Below, in pieces: positions 1 to 7,281 of a stretch of 14,888 nt of DNA. Within the stretch, counting starts at the first letter, position 1, and each line of letters begins with the position of its first letter. Source of the stretch: a bacterium HR27 (GTDB taxonomy: Bacteria > Chloroflexota > Chloroflexia > Thermomicrobiales > Thermomicrobiaceae); the NCBI GenBank assembly GCA_002898975.1, contig BEID01000004.1, forward strand, positions 1 to 14,888. Direction: 5' to 3'. The translations under genes were made by a program, and so were the position numbers. The notes under the pieces were generated by a model that was given only the letters and a program-made list of their open reading frames with translations, made no database searches and was not told where the DNA came from.

Positions 1-2705
1 ATCCGGTCGCTGATGTCTTGGATGACGTATTCCCCCTCTTGGTTGAACCCCCACACGATGCCTTGGACGGCGACCTCGCCGAGCTGCGTAAAGCGCAGCC
101 TGCTCTCGCTCAGGAGCGACTGCGGTGGCGTAACGACCGCCCGGATCGCTTGCTCGACGCTCGGTTTCCCAGACTCGAGCGCACCGGTGAGACCCTCCAC
201 CATGTCCGAACCGATCTCACCGAACACGCGGCTCGGCGACTTGATCCCGAGCACGCCCTTCGCGGCATCGATCGCTGACTGGGCGAGATCGGAGACGACA
301 CCGATCACCTCCGAGATGCCCGAGCGAATCGCGCCGACGATGGCCTCGATGATGTTGCTGCCGATCTCGCGGAACTTGTCGACGAGCTCCTGCGCCTTTT
401 GCACGACCTTCTCGACCATCTCGCGGACGATCTCGATGACGCGATCCTTGACCTCGCCGATCTTCTCCTTGATCGCGTCCCATGCAATCGCGACCGCCGA
501 CCGCGCTCGCTCCCACCCCTCGCTCAGGATCTGGTACGCGGTGTTCACGAGTACGCGCAGGATGCCGAGGATGATGTTGAGTGCGCCCTGCAGGATGCCC
601 TGCACCATCGTCGAGAACGCCTGCACGACCTGCTTCGCGCCTTCCCACGCCTGCCGCCAGTCGCCGGCGAGGAGCGAGATGATCACGGTGAGCACCCCCT
701 GGATCATCTCACTGACGCCGGTGATGAGGCTGGAAATGACCTGCCAGGCGCCCTGGATGATCTGCACGAGACCCTCGCGGTTCGCATTGACGAACGCCAT
801 GATCGCGCTGGCGACCGCGCTGAGCGCCGACATGATGGCACCGCCGATGGTGCTCACGAAGCTCACCACGTTCTGGAAAGCCTGCTGGGCCGTCGGCGCG
901 ATCTGGTTCAGCCACTGCGCCCAGTCCTGGAACAGCTGCTGTGCCAGACCACCGATGGCGCTGACGACCGGTTGGGCCGCCTGCGCCACCGAGCTGAGTG
1001 CACTCTGGATCGTCGAGCCGATGGTGCTGAGCGTGCCCGCGATCCCCTGGATCGCGGTCTGGGTGTGCTGCTGGATATTCCCCCAGTTCTGCGTCCAGGC
1101 GACTGCCGCTACGCCGACCGCAGCAGCGATGCCAGCGATCGCAATGGTGAGCGGGCCCCCGAGCAGCCCGACGACCATGCTGATCATCGGCCCGACCCCA
1201 CCGATCATGCGCAGCGTGGAGACCAGCATCATCACTGGTCCGACTGCGGTCCCGAGTGCATTGACCGCCATCTGGAGGCCAGTGAACGCCGCGGCTGCGG
1301 CTCCGAGCATCGGGATGATGGTCGGGAGGTTCGCCGATATCGCACCGACGAACTGTCCGAGCGGCCCCTGCGCTGCGCCGCCGAGTCGCTCGATGGCCGG
1401 GATAAGCGTGCCGGTGATGAAGTTTCCGACCGACTGGAGCGCCGGCAACGCCTGCTGGATCATGGCACTGAGATTCGCGACTCCCTGGCCGAGATTCCCG
1501 AAAAACGAGCCGTCGCTCTCGCCTCGAAGGCCGGCCTTGAACTGCTCGATCGCCGTCGTGACCTGCGGGATGAAGGTGCCCGTGAGCCAGCCGAGGAACC
1601 CTGCCGCCGCTGCGCCGAGACGCGCGAAGAACCCCTCCCCCTCCCCACTCTTGAACCCAGCCCAAAACTGAGTCATGGCCTGAGCCACGGCTGGGACGAC
1701 CGTGCCGGTCAGAAACCCAACGAACGATCCCAGCGCAGCGCCAATGCGGCCGATGAAGCTATCGACCTGGGCTCCCTGGAACCCCGCGAGGAACTCGCCG
1801 ACCGCTGCGCGAATCGCGGGGATAGCCGACTGGACGCTGCCGAGCAGTCGCTCGAATGCACCGGCGAGTTTCTCGCCGAACGCCGCTGCGAACGCCTCCA
1901 GTCTCGGCTGGTTCGCGGACAGCCACTCGACGAAGCCCCCGAACGCACCGCTCAGTTTCTGGAAGAACGCCTCCATGGCGGTGGCTTTGAGCATTTCGAG
2001 GGTATCGACGAAGGTGGACCAGCGCCCGGACGCGGTCTGGGCCAGGTTCGACACGAGATCGGTCGAAACGCCCATCTGCTTGAGCACGCGATCGACGATT
2101 TCGATCGCCGGAACGCCCTCTTCCTTGAGCTGATTGATGTACTGGCGCGGGAGGTTGAACCGCTCGACCAGGGAGACGAAATCGCCCGAGAGGGCCTCGC
2201 GGAGGGCGAACGCTGCACCGGTCAGACCCTCAGCTGGGTTGAGTGCGGCAAGGAGTTCTGCGCGCTTCACCAGCTCCATGATGTCCATGCCGGCTGCTTT
2301 GGCCGCTGGCACGAGCATGGTGACGGCCTGCGCCATGTCCTTGAACGCGAAGGGCGTCTTCGCTGCTTCGTCGCGGATGACCGCGAGCAACTTGGCTGCC
2401 TCTTCGCCCGAGCCGGTGAACGCGGCGAGCGCTGCCTTCGTGTTCTCGAACTCAATGTTCGTGCCGAGCAGGGTCTGCCCCAGTCCCTGCACCGAGCCGA
2501 CCAGGGCCTGCACGCCCATCGACGCCAGACCGATCTTCCCGAGCACGTCGGCCAGACCCTGGAACGGCGCAGCGAGTGCACCGCCGACTTTGCCCCCGAG
2601 CCCCACGAGCCCCTGGATCGCGCTTGCGACCCGGCGGAGACCACTCTCGGCTCCCGCCGTCTCGGCGTCGACGATGACTTGAAGCCGACTCACCTGCGCT
2701 GCCAT
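1..2705 (-). CDS. Tape measure protein, C-terminus cut by window edge
   Basis: This protein sets tail length and is threaded inside the tail tube, then passes toward the host membrane at DNA ejection. The minus frame from ATG at 2705 has no stop down to base 3, giving 901 codons, and runs off the window. The N-terminus (about residues 60-230) has the look of the phage tape-measure N-terminal domain (fully open alternation of Ala-rich helices, with FENTKAALAAFTGS and KTPFAFKDMAQAV). Residues 302 to about 412 hold 42-residue repeats. Residues 492-537 form a long hydrophobic stretch (from MMLVSTL to AAVAW), and a helical charged coiled-coil-like segment follows. Residues 823-828 read SPSRVF, in a GIKSPSRVF context that is a hallmark of tape measure C-terminal halves. 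The start overlaps the chaperone stop by 16 bases and has a purine-rich GGGAGAGGG upstream. Long plus-strand open frames over this gene are shadows. Confidence 0.93.
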   Translation of the reverse strand, partial: MAAQVSRLQVIVDAETAGAESGLRRVASAIQGLVGLGGKVGGALAAPFQGLADVLGKIGLASMGVQALVGSVQGLGQTLLGTNIEFENTKAALAAFTGSGEEAAKLLAVIRDEAAKTPFAFKDMAQAVTMLVPAAKAAGMDIMELVKRAELLAALNPAEGLTGAAFALREALSGDFVSLVERFNLPRQYINQLKEEGVPAIEIVDRVLKQMGVSTDLVSNLAQTASGRWSTFVDTLEMLKATAMEAFFQKLSGAFGGFVEWLSANQPRLEAFAAAFGEKLAGAFERLLGSVQSAIPAIRAAVGEFLAGFQGAQVDSFIGRIGAALGSFVGFLTGTVVPAVAQAMTQFWAGFKSGEGEGFFARLGAAAAGFLGWLTGTFIPQVTTAIEQFKAGLRGESDGSFFGNLGQGVANLSAMIQQALPALQSVGNFITGTLIPAIERLGGAAQGPLGQFVGAISANLPTIIPMLGAAAAAFTGLQMAVNALGTAVGPVMMLVSTLRMIGGVGPMISMVVGLLGGPLTIAIAGIAAAVGVAAVAWTQNWGNIQQHTQTAIQGIAGTLSTIGSTIQSALSSVAQAAQPVVSAIGGLAQQLFQDWAQWLNQIAPTAQQAFQNVVSFVSTIGGAIMSALSAVASAIMAFVNANREGLVQIIQGAWQVISSLITGVSEMIQGVLTVIISLLAGDWRQAWEGAKQVVQAFSTMVQGILQGALNIILGILRVLVNTAYQILSEGWERARSAVAIAWDAIKEKIGEVKDRVIEIVREMVEKVVQKAQELVDKFREIGSNIIEAIVGAIRSGISEVIGVVSDLAQSAIDAAKGVLGIKSPSRVFGEIGSDMVEGLTGALESGKPSVEQAIRAVVTPPQSLLSESRLRFTQLGEVAVQGIVWGFNQEGEYVIQDISDR
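1470..1802 (-). repeat. 42-residue tandem repeats inside the tape measure gene
   Basis: Unit 1 (bases 1802-1677) begins VGEFLAGF and ends PAVAQA. Unit 2 (1676-1551) begins MTQFWAGF and ends PQVTTA. A third partial unit (1550 to about 1470) begins IEQFKAGL. Shared positions include xxxFxAG, F/FxxRxGAA and GxLTGTxxPxV. The two full units are exactly 42 codons each. A diverged NFITGTLIPAIERLG echo follows the partial unit. Similarity is seen at protein level; I did not align the DNA. Confidence 0.7.
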
Positions 2706-3243
2706 CGCCGCCCTCTCCCAGCCCGTTCTGCCCGCGCCCGCTCGGCCTTGGCCTCGGCAGCCTCAGCGGCGAGCGCCCAGGTGAACCACGCGGCCTCGCG
2801 CTCCAGGAGCGCCCATGGCTCGACTCCGAGGTAGCGCGCCGCCCGGATCACGCGGTACCAGGCTGGTGGTTCCCCCACGGCACCCTCCGTCACGAGCCAT
2901 CGTTCGAGCTGGCGGGACTCCGCCCGGAGTTTCCCGCGAGGTCACGCGAGATCGCCCCGATAATCTCCGCGAGCACGCTGAGTGGCAGCTTCAGTAGCGC
3001 CGCCGCCGTATGCGGATACTTCGTCTTCCCGTCGTAGAGATCCCAGTCAACGATGACCGACTCCAGGAACTCCGCATACAGCGGCGCGAGCTTTGCCAGC
3101 TTTCCTTCCGCTTCGGCCTGCTCAAGCGCAATGAGTTGCTCAGTCGTATGCCGGCCTGGCACGTACTGGACCGTGATCGTTTCTCCCTCGATCTCGATCG
3201 TCACCTTGCGCTCGCCGCCGAGAATCTTGCGCAAATCAGCCAT
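2690..3243 (-). CDS. Tail assembly chaperone GT fusion made by -1 frameshift
   Basis: By analogy with lambda gpG/gpGT, this is the minor frameshifted product that recruits tail tube subunits to the tape measure. Codons 1-105 are read from ATG 3243 to the AAC at 2931-2929. Ribosomes slip back one base on G GGA AAC (2935-2929), and reading continues from 2929 for 79 codons to the TGA at 2692-2690, for a total of about 184 residues. The -1 frame is open across the join and runs into LRAESRQLERWLVTEG, then PPAWYRVIRAARYLGVEPWALL and an Ala/Glu/Arg-rich helix. A GTG at 2893 could start the downstream part alone and overlaps the upstream stop as GTGA, but I see no good ribosome binding site there. 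The position between tail tube and tape measure is where this pair always sits. Confidence 0.82.
2890..3243 (-). CDS. Tail assembly chaperone G (unshifted product)
   Basis: This 117-residue acidic protein starts at ATG 3243 (MADLRKILGGERKVTIEIEGETITVQYVPG), with a beta-rich N-terminus followed by helices. It lies directly after the tail tube gene and directly before the tape measure. That position, the size and the slippery heptamer near its 3' end identify it as the unshifted tail assembly chaperone. It should be the major product, with a minority of ribosomes making the GT fusion. Residues 106-117 (SGRSPASSNDGS, approximately) are found only in this form. No enzymatic motif is visible, and none is expected because these are transient chaperones absent from the finished virion. 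Confidence 0.85.
   Translation of the reverse strand: MADLRKILGGERKVTIEIEGETITVQYVPGRHTTEQLIALEQAEAEGKLAKLAPLYAEFLESVIVDWDLYDGKTKYPHTAAALLKLPLSVLAEIIGAISRDLAGNSGRSPASSNDGS
2911..2935 (-). promoter_or_regulatory. Programmed -1 ribosomal frameshift signal
   Basis: The heptamer G GGA AAC lies at 2935-2929 in exactly the phase needed for tandem -1 slippage (zero-frame codons GCG GGA AAC). It closely resembles the lambda G-T slippery site G GGA AAG. Four bases downstream, GGCGG (2924-2920), a four-base loop and CCGCC (2915-2911) form a short GC hairpin that may stimulate slippage. A competing pairing of ACTCC with GGAGT overlaps the heptamer end. The -1 frame is open for 79 further codons. Confidence 0.85.
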
Positions 3244-3261
3244 CGTCCACCTCGATCTGCG

Positions 3262-4242
3262 TCACAGTCCGCTCACGTCGTTGACGAGCTTGATGCTCAG
3301 CACCTTGCCCCAGGCCTGGTCATAGGCGAAGCTGCACGCCCACTGGATCGCATAGGTGCCGTCCTCGTCGGAAAATTCCGCCGAGTCGCTGACCACGATG
3401 CAGGCGTCCATGGTGAACTCGTACTTCGTCGCCCCCTCGATCGTCGGCCCGAGTGCCTTGATGCGGAGGAACGCCTTCGCGCCCTGACGCATCGTGTCCA
3501 GGAGCGTCATCCCGGCGTTGTCCGCCTCGATGAGCAGGTTGAGCTCCGTATCCGGCTCGGCCTCGTTCACCGCAGCGAACGAGTCGATGTCCGAGTCGAG
3601 CACCCACAGCGGCGAGAAGCGGTCACTGATGCTCCACTCGATCGAGATCGGGCGGATCTTGGTCGTCCCGAGCGCGGTGTGGCTGGTATCGAGGTAGACC
3701 GAGATCTGGGTGGGGAGGATCGGCTCCAGGCGGATGGCGGTCGGGTTCGCGGTCAGGCTCGACACGCGCTCGATGCGCTTGCCGAGCATGGTGCCCTCGA
3801 TCTCGATCTCCTCTCGCGAGATGTTCATCCCGAACTCGGTGACGAGCCCATACGTGAAGCGCTCGTTAGTCGTGCCGTCGCCCTGCTCTACGGTGAACGT
3901 CTTTACGGTGTCCGGCGCGTTGGCCTTCGGCTCGAAGATCCACTCGTAGGCCGTACCGGACGGTGGGTTGAGCTGGGTCGGATCCCGGTATCCGAGGATC
4001 GAGGCGAGCGGGTACACCAGCTCGGTGTAGGTCGGCGTCCCCGAAAGCTCGGCCTCCGTCCATTCTTTACCCACGACCGAGATCGTGGGGAACTTGAACC
4101 CGGCTGGCTTGAACTGCGCCGACTCGATCTCGATCGATTTCTCGATGCCGAGTGCCTGCAGAAGCCGGTTCGCCGGCACGGCTGTACCCGGCGTGGTCTC
4201 GACTCCGATCTGGACTCGCTGGGCGATCGATGCACGTGGCAT
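3262..4242 (-). CDS. Major tail (tube) protein
   Basis: A 326-residue protein that should polymerise into the tail tube around the tape measure. It starts at ATG 4242 with a strong GGAGGTGAGAT ribosome binding site. The N-terminus (MPRASIAQRVQIGVETTPGTAVPANRLLQAL) is typical of siphovirus tube proteins that begin with a short arm before the beta-barrel. The rest is beta-rich, with TYGLVTEFGMNISREEIEIEGTMLGKRIE in the middle and a C-terminal half beginning near the ILPTQISVYLD segment. No signal peptide or membrane segment is seen. It follows the DUF3168-like tail terminator and precedes the chaperones, exactly the expected slot. The strong ribosome binding site fits a protein needed in many copies. 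Confidence 0.85.
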   Translation of the reverse strand: MPRASIAQRVQIGVETTPGTAVPANRLLQALGIEKSIEIESAQFKPAGFKFPTISVVGKEWTEAELSGTPTYTELVYPLASILGYRDPTQLNPPSGTAYEWIFEPKANAPDTVKTFTVEQGDGTTNERFTYGLVTEFGMNISREEIEIEGTMLGKRIERVSSLTANPTAIRLEPILPTQISVYLDTSHTALGTTKIRPISIEWSISDRFSPLWVLDSDIDSFAAVNEAEPDTELNLLIEADNAGMTLLDTMRQGAKAFLRIKALGPTIEGATKYEFTMDACIVVSDSAEFSDEDGTYAIQWACSFAYDQAWGKVLSIKLVNDVSGL

Positions 4243-4245
4243 ATC

Positions 4246-4665
4246 TCACCTCCGCTCTCGCGCGATGACCTGGTAAATGCCGCCGACGTGGGCGTACCCG
4301 CCCGTCTCCACCCCTTCGAGGTAAAGCACCTGCTCGGTGCGCACGCAGCCATGCACGGTCACAGCCGTGAGTTCCGCGCTCGCCCCGTGGAGCACCTCAT
4401 CGAGCCGTTCCGCGATGGTCGCCAGCGACGGCAGCCCGGTGGGGTGCCCGATCACCTTCACCAGCACCTGCACGACGGTCACGACGCGAGCACCCCCGAT
4501 CGCGTTCACGTCCCTGGTCGAATGCTGGGAAACGACGATGGCTGGCAGCTGGCTGTCTGGTGGCACCTGGTCGAGGTGCACCCGGCCGGCAATGAGCCCG
4601 GCCAGCTGCGCGTCGTTGCGCAGGGTCGTGACGATCCAGCGCATGATTTCGAGCGCCTCAAACAC
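4246..4665 (-). CDS. Tail terminator / tail completion protein (DUF3168-like)
   Basis: A 139-residue protein starting at GTG 4665 behind GGGAGC. It overlaps the preceding gp10-like gene by 8 bases and ends three bases before the tail tube start. The pattern of an N-terminal helical segment with LRNDAQLAGLIAGRVHLDQVPPDSQLPAIVVSQHS, then a beta-rich part (RVVTVVQVLVKVIG) and a helix (ATIAERLDEVLHG), matches the DUF3168 / lambda gpU-type tail completion family, which caps the tail tube at the head-proximal end. The family call rests on the N-terminal L-R-V-P-P-A-V pattern and gene order. It could alternatively be catalogued only as a minor tail protein. Confidence 0.75.
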   Translation of the reverse strand: MFEALEIMRWIVTTLRNDAQLAGLIAGRVHLDQVPPDSQLPAIVVSQHSTRDVNAIGGARVVTVVQVLVKVIGHPTGLPSLATIAERLDEVLHGASAELTAVTVHGCVRTEQVLYLEGVETGGYAHVGGIYQVIARERR

Positions 4666-4990
4666 GCACCAGCTCCCTCAACGCAGCGCGGAGCTCCGGC
4701 AGCACCTCGTCCACTGCTGGGCCGAGATAGGGTTGTGCTCGCATCTTCCGTGTCCCGTACTCGACGTAGATGCCGTACTCCGCGCCGACGTTCACGATTG
4801 CCGTGAGTTCCCCAGCACGCTGCCACGTGATGCTGTTCCGCAGGTTGCCCGTATCGACTGGCGCACGGTTCTTGGCCGACGCCGTGATGTCCGCTGCCGC
4901 CTTGCGCACCAGCTGCCCGGCTCGCGGGCGCAATTGCTCGGCGACCTTGGGCACCTTGTTATCGAGCAGATTCACCTTGACCTTGATCAC
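4658..4990 (-). CDS. HK97 gp10-like head-tail joining / tail component
   Basis: A 110-residue protein. I choose GTG 4990 because GGAAGG lies seven bases upstream and the family core begins right after it; the frame extends upstream to 5143, but that part is an Arg/Pro-rich shadow of the holin gene. The motif APVDTGNLRNSI (about residues 43-54), then YGIYVEYGTRKMRAQPYLGPA near the C-terminus, is the signature of the HK97 gp10 family of connector or tail completion proteins. It overlaps the holin 3' end by 32 bases and the next gene by 8 bases. The protein probably sits at the head-tail interface, beside the head closure and tail terminator proteins. Confidence 0.88.
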   Translation of the reverse strand: MIKVKVNLLDNKVPKVAEQLRPRAGQLVRKAAADITASAKNRAPVDTGNLRNSITWQRAGELTAIVNVGAEYGIYVEYGTRKMRAQPYLGPAVDEVLPELRAALRELVRV

Positions 4991-5375
4991 CTGGCACCTT
5001 CCCCTGGAGTGCACGCCGCACGGCGTCAGGTACCGGCACGCCGGCTGCGATCGCGTGTTCCGTGATCGAGAGCGCCTCGTGCACCACATAGAAGGCGGCG
5101 ACGGCTGAGGAGACCGGTAGCCCCAGCGTTGGCTCAATGACATGGGTCGTGCTGATTACGAGGAGAACGAGCGCCTTTTTGAGGAGCCCCTTCCACATGG
5201 CACCGGAGTTCGCCCGCCCGGCCACGGCGGCGCTCAGGAACCCGGCGAGGATGTCCAGCGCCATGAGCACCACGAGCGCTTTGACCAGGGCCGGCACTGC
5301 TGCCCACAGCGCTAGGGGCACCGCGACCACTGCCTTGGCGGCAAATTCCCACAGACTGTCCCTCGTCACTCTCAT
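4959..5375 (-). CDS. Phage holin (Phage_holin_4_1-like)
   Basis: A 138-residue membrane protein that should open the inner membrane at lysis and let the endolysin out. It starts at ATG 5375, overlapping the preceding stop as ATGA, behind GAAGGG. Hydrophobic segments are at about residues 11-30, 31-52 and 67-80, with a further amphipathic stretch at 90-105. The pattern LMALDILAGFLSAAVAGRANSGAMWKGLLKKALVLLVI, followed by FYVVHEALSITEHAIAAGVPVPDAVRRAL, matches the toxin-secretion/phage-lysis holin family, whose C-terminal part reads similarly (Y-I-x-N-E-x-x-S-I-x-E-N-x-x-x-x-G-x-P-x-P). It sits between head closure and gp10-like genes, about 4.8 kb downstream of the endolysin gene, which is an unusual position. 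Confidence 0.85.
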   Translation of the reverse strand: MRVTRDSLWEFAAKAVVAVPLALWAAVPALVKALVVLMALDILAGFLSAAVAGRANSGAMWKGLLKKALVLLVISTTHVIEPTLGLPVSSAVAAFYVVHEALSITEHAIAAGVPVPDAVRRALQGKVPGDQGQGESAR

Positions 5376-5719
5376 ATCCCTTCACCCTCGATGACGCGCG
5401 CGAGCCCGTATGCCGCCTCGCTCACACTGCGCGCCACGTACGAGCGCCCGCCGAACGTGACCCGGTCGCCCGGGCGAACGTCCGCTGTGCCCGGCACGAT
5501 GACGCGGATCGACTGGGCGAAGAACGCCAGTTCGTCCGGCGTTCGAGCTGGCCCCCGCACCTGCACGTGTGCCGGCACCGTCGCGACCGTCACCCAGGTC
5601 TCCTGTGGCTCGCCGTAGTCGCCGACCGTACGCGTGACTCGCTCGACGATGACGGTGTGCGCGAAAAGCCGCACGAGTTCGGCGGCGATCGCTGCGTGCT
5701 CGCGTGCGTCGATCACCAC
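5372..5719 (-). CDS. Head closure (stopper / head-tail joining) protein
   Basis: A protein of about 115 residues that should bind under the adaptor ring and close the DNA-filled head. The start is one of two adjacent GTG codons (5719 or 5716); the second overlaps the adaptor stop as GTGA, with GAAGG upstream. The sequence starts with a helix (AREHAAIAAELVRLFAHTVIVERV) and continues as a small beta-barrel: GDYGEPQETWVTVATVPAHVQVRG, then RVIVPGTADVRPGDRVTFGGRSYVARSVSE. The G-D-x-x-x-P-G-D-x-V-x-x-x-G-x-x-Y pattern is typical of the SPP1 gp16 / HK97 head closure families. The gene order (adaptor, then this) supports the call. Confidence 0.82.
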   Translation of the reverse strand: MVIDAREHAAIAAELVRLFAHTVIVERVTRTVGDYGEPQETWVTVATVPAHVQVRGPARTPDELAFFAQSIRVIVPGTADVRPGDRVTFGGRSYVARSVSEAAYGLARVIEGEGI

Positions 5720-6243
5720 GGCACGACACCTTCGAGATCGGTCCGCCCAGCTGCGCTCACGCGCGGCCAGGCCTGGCTCCGGTACCGCGCGGCGAGTTCC
5801 AGGAGATGAGACACCTTCTGCGAGCGAGAGAGGCGGGTATCACCCGCTACCTCGACGTCGTACGACGCCTTTTCTCGCGCTGCCCAGGCGTCGAGGAGGC
5901 TCGCTGCAGCAAGGTAGACGTCGATCAGGTTCCCGAGCACCCAGACTGGGCCACGGATCGCTGCAGCTGTCTCCCATACTCCGCTCGTCCCTCGATCGGT
6001 CGCAACCGCGAGCTGGTTTCCTGCCGCGTCGTAGAGCCGTGCACCCAGCTCCCAGGGCGCGACCAGGGTGCGCCAGGTCGTGGTCGGAAGCGGGCCCACG
6101 GGGTCGAGCTGCACCTGAGCCCCGACGATCGCCACCGCGTCGGCGAACCGCTCGATCTCATCGTCCGACCAGACCGGGTCAGGCCCGCTGTCGCCCACGA
6201 GGTCGCGGATTCTGGCCACGATCGCTGCCATCGTCGGGCGCAC
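5713..6243 (-). CDS. Head-tail adaptor (connector) protein
   Basis: A 176-residue mostly helical protein starting at GTG 6243 with AGGGAGA seven bases upstream; ATG 6231 is a possible alternative. The N-terminus AIVARIRDLVGDSGPDPVWSDDEIERFADA fits the common head-tail adaptor opening (xxIRxxIGDxxxxxxWSDDEIxxxLD, as in gp6/gp15-like connectors). The C-terminus has helices with YDVEVAGDTRLSRSQKVSHLLELAARYRSQAW, a feature I recognise from adaptors of this group. It would bind below the portal ring. It overlaps the preceding short gene by 65 bases in another frame and is coupled to the head closure gene through GTGA. Confidence 0.8.
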   Translation of the reverse strand: MRPTMAAIVARIRDLVGDSGPDPVWSDDEIERFADAVAIVGAQVQLDPVGPLPTTTWRTLVAPWELGARLYDAAGNQLAVATDRGTSGVWETAAAIRGPVWVLGNLIDVYLAAASLLDAWAAREKASYDVEVAGDTRLSRSQKVSHLLELAARYRSQAWPRVSAAGRTDLEGVVPW

Positions 6244-6373
6244 GCTCGTCTCCCTCGCTGCTCACGGCTGGCGGGGGAGGAATCTCGACACAGCCGTTCC
6301 GCCGCGCCAGCTCCTCCCACACCCCGACTGCCTCGAACTCCTGACCGCTCACCGGATGCCGGAACCAGGCCAT
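6179..6373 (-). CDS. Short hypothetical protein between capsid and adaptor genes
   Basis: A 64-residue protein starting at ATG 6373, with a clear AGGAG seven bases upstream, so translation is likely. The first 36 residues (MAWFRHPVSGQEFEAVGVWEELARRNGCVEIPPPP) look like the short proteins often placed between coat and connector genes (xxFxHPxSGxxxxV...xxLxxxGxVEV). The last about 22 residues are low-complexity, rich in Arg, Asp, Gly and Pro, and are encoded over the start of the adaptor gene in a different frame. No function can be assigned from sequence; a role in head or connector assembly is suggested by position only. Confidence 0.65.
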   Translation of the reverse strand: MAWFRHPVSGQEFEAVGVWEELARRNGCVEIPPPPAVSSEGDERAPDDGSDRGQNPRPRGRQRA

Positions 6374-6382
6374 CGCTCACTC

Positions 6383-7267
6383 CTACGCGTAGCTACCGCG
6401 GTTGAACGTGCCGAGCGCGAGGTACTGCCCGCGGGGGAGCTTCGCGCCGTACACGTACAGGGCCTTGACGCCGGTCGCGAAGTCGTTCGGCAAGCGGGTC
6501 GTCTCGACCTTCTCGATCGCCGACGCGAAGGTGATCATGGGGTCACCGGCGAGCACCTTGTACTTCGTGCCGGTCGTGTTTGGGACGTTCGGCGACACGT
6601 ACACCTGCAGCCCCTCAAACGTCCCCAGGAACCCCGGTGCCACCATGCCCTCTTGCGTCGCCCGGTCACCGAGCTGCGTCGCCCGGCTGCCCAGCTCCAG
6701 GCTCAGCATGGTGGCGAACCAGACCGGCACCACCACACGCGGGTTGGTCATCGGTGCCCGCGCTTCGGCCAGCACCTCGCGGAGCCGCACCAGCGCCACG
6801 GTCGGCCGCGTCTCGCCGTTGCCCAGCCCCACGGTGACCGGCGTGGTGTCGTCGCCGTACTGGTTGGCGCTCGCCACCTCGGCGTACTTCGAGGCCACGT
6901 ACTGGTCGATCGCGTCGCCGATGGCGACCGCCATGCGCTGCGTCGCCTGGTCGATGAGGTCGATCACGGAGAACTGGTCGCGGACATCCGGCACCTTGAC
7001 CAGGATCTTCTTGGCCTGGTCGATCTGGATGGTTACCTCGTTGTCCGAGAGGGCCGCCCAGTCACTGTCCGACCAGCCCCCGGTGTAGTCGCTCACCGTC
7101 ACGTCCGAGACGTAGAACGCCTTGACCGTGCCGCCAGCCCGCGCCTCACCCTCGTAGTTCCGGTTGGTGAGTGCAGCGACGTAGACGTAGGTCTTGTCCA
7201 GGTGCGCCAGTAGCCGGGCGCTCCAGACAGTCGGCTCGCTCAACAGCGGTGTACCCGGTCCAGCCAT
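6383..7267 (-). CDS. Major capsid (coat) protein
   Basis: A 294-residue protein starting at ATG 7267 behind GGAGG. It immediately follows the scaffold gene. The composition and layout are those of HK97-fold coats: an N-terminal arm (TVWSARLLAHLDKTYVYVAALTNRNYEGEARAGGTVKAFYVSDVTVSDY), a helical spine segment (DLIDQATQRMAVAIGDAIDQYVASKYAEV), and a C-terminal part with PMTNPRVVVPVWFATMLSLEL, GTFEGLQVYVSPNVP and ITFASAIEKVETTRLPNDFATGVKALYVYGAKLP. That C-terminal pattern, including the 'ITFA...IEKVE..R...FA..V.G...YG.K' run, resembles the P22 coat-like group. I see no separate prohead protease gene, so cleavage of the N-terminus is not implied by the sequence. Confidence 0.9.
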   Translation of the reverse strand: MAGPGTPLLSEPTVWSARLLAHLDKTYVYVAALTNRNYEGEARAGGTVKAFYVSDVTVSDYTGGWSDSDWAALSDNEVTIQIDQAKKILVKVPDVRDQFSVIDLIDQATQRMAVAIGDAIDQYVASKYAEVASANQYGDDTTPVTVGLGNGETRPTVALVRLREVLAEARAPMTNPRVVVPVWFATMLSLELGSRATQLGDRATQEGMVAPGFLGTFEGLQVYVSPNVPNTTGTKYKVLAGDPMITFASAIEKVETTRLPNDFATGVKALYVYGAKLPRGQYLALGTFNRGSYA

Positions 7268-7281
7268 CGGTTACGCCTCCA

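Noticed and set aside
709..1665. Minus-strand frame of 318 codons
   Set aside because: It lies within the tape measure gene in another frame and has shadow-type composition (Gly/Arg/His-rich).
13..1671. Plus-strand frame of 552 codons
   Set aside because: It is antisense to the tape measure gene and its translation is low-complexity Ser/Thr/Pro/Ala/Arg. The tape measure frame on the minus strand has real family features and is open throughout.
399..2834. Plus-strand frame of 811 codons
   Set aside because: It is codon-aligned antisense to the tape measure gene, which uses no TTA, CTA or TCA-complement stops in that register. The product is Arg/Asp/Glu/Leu-rich and resembles no protein family.
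2690..2893. The downstream chaperone part as a stand-alone gene
   Set aside because: The phased heptamer and open -1 frame explain it better, and GTG 2893 has no good ribosome binding site. It is kept as the frameshifted part.
3010..4806. Plus-strand frame of 598 codons
   Set aside because: Antisense to the tail tube and neighbouring tail genes; composition is shadow-like.
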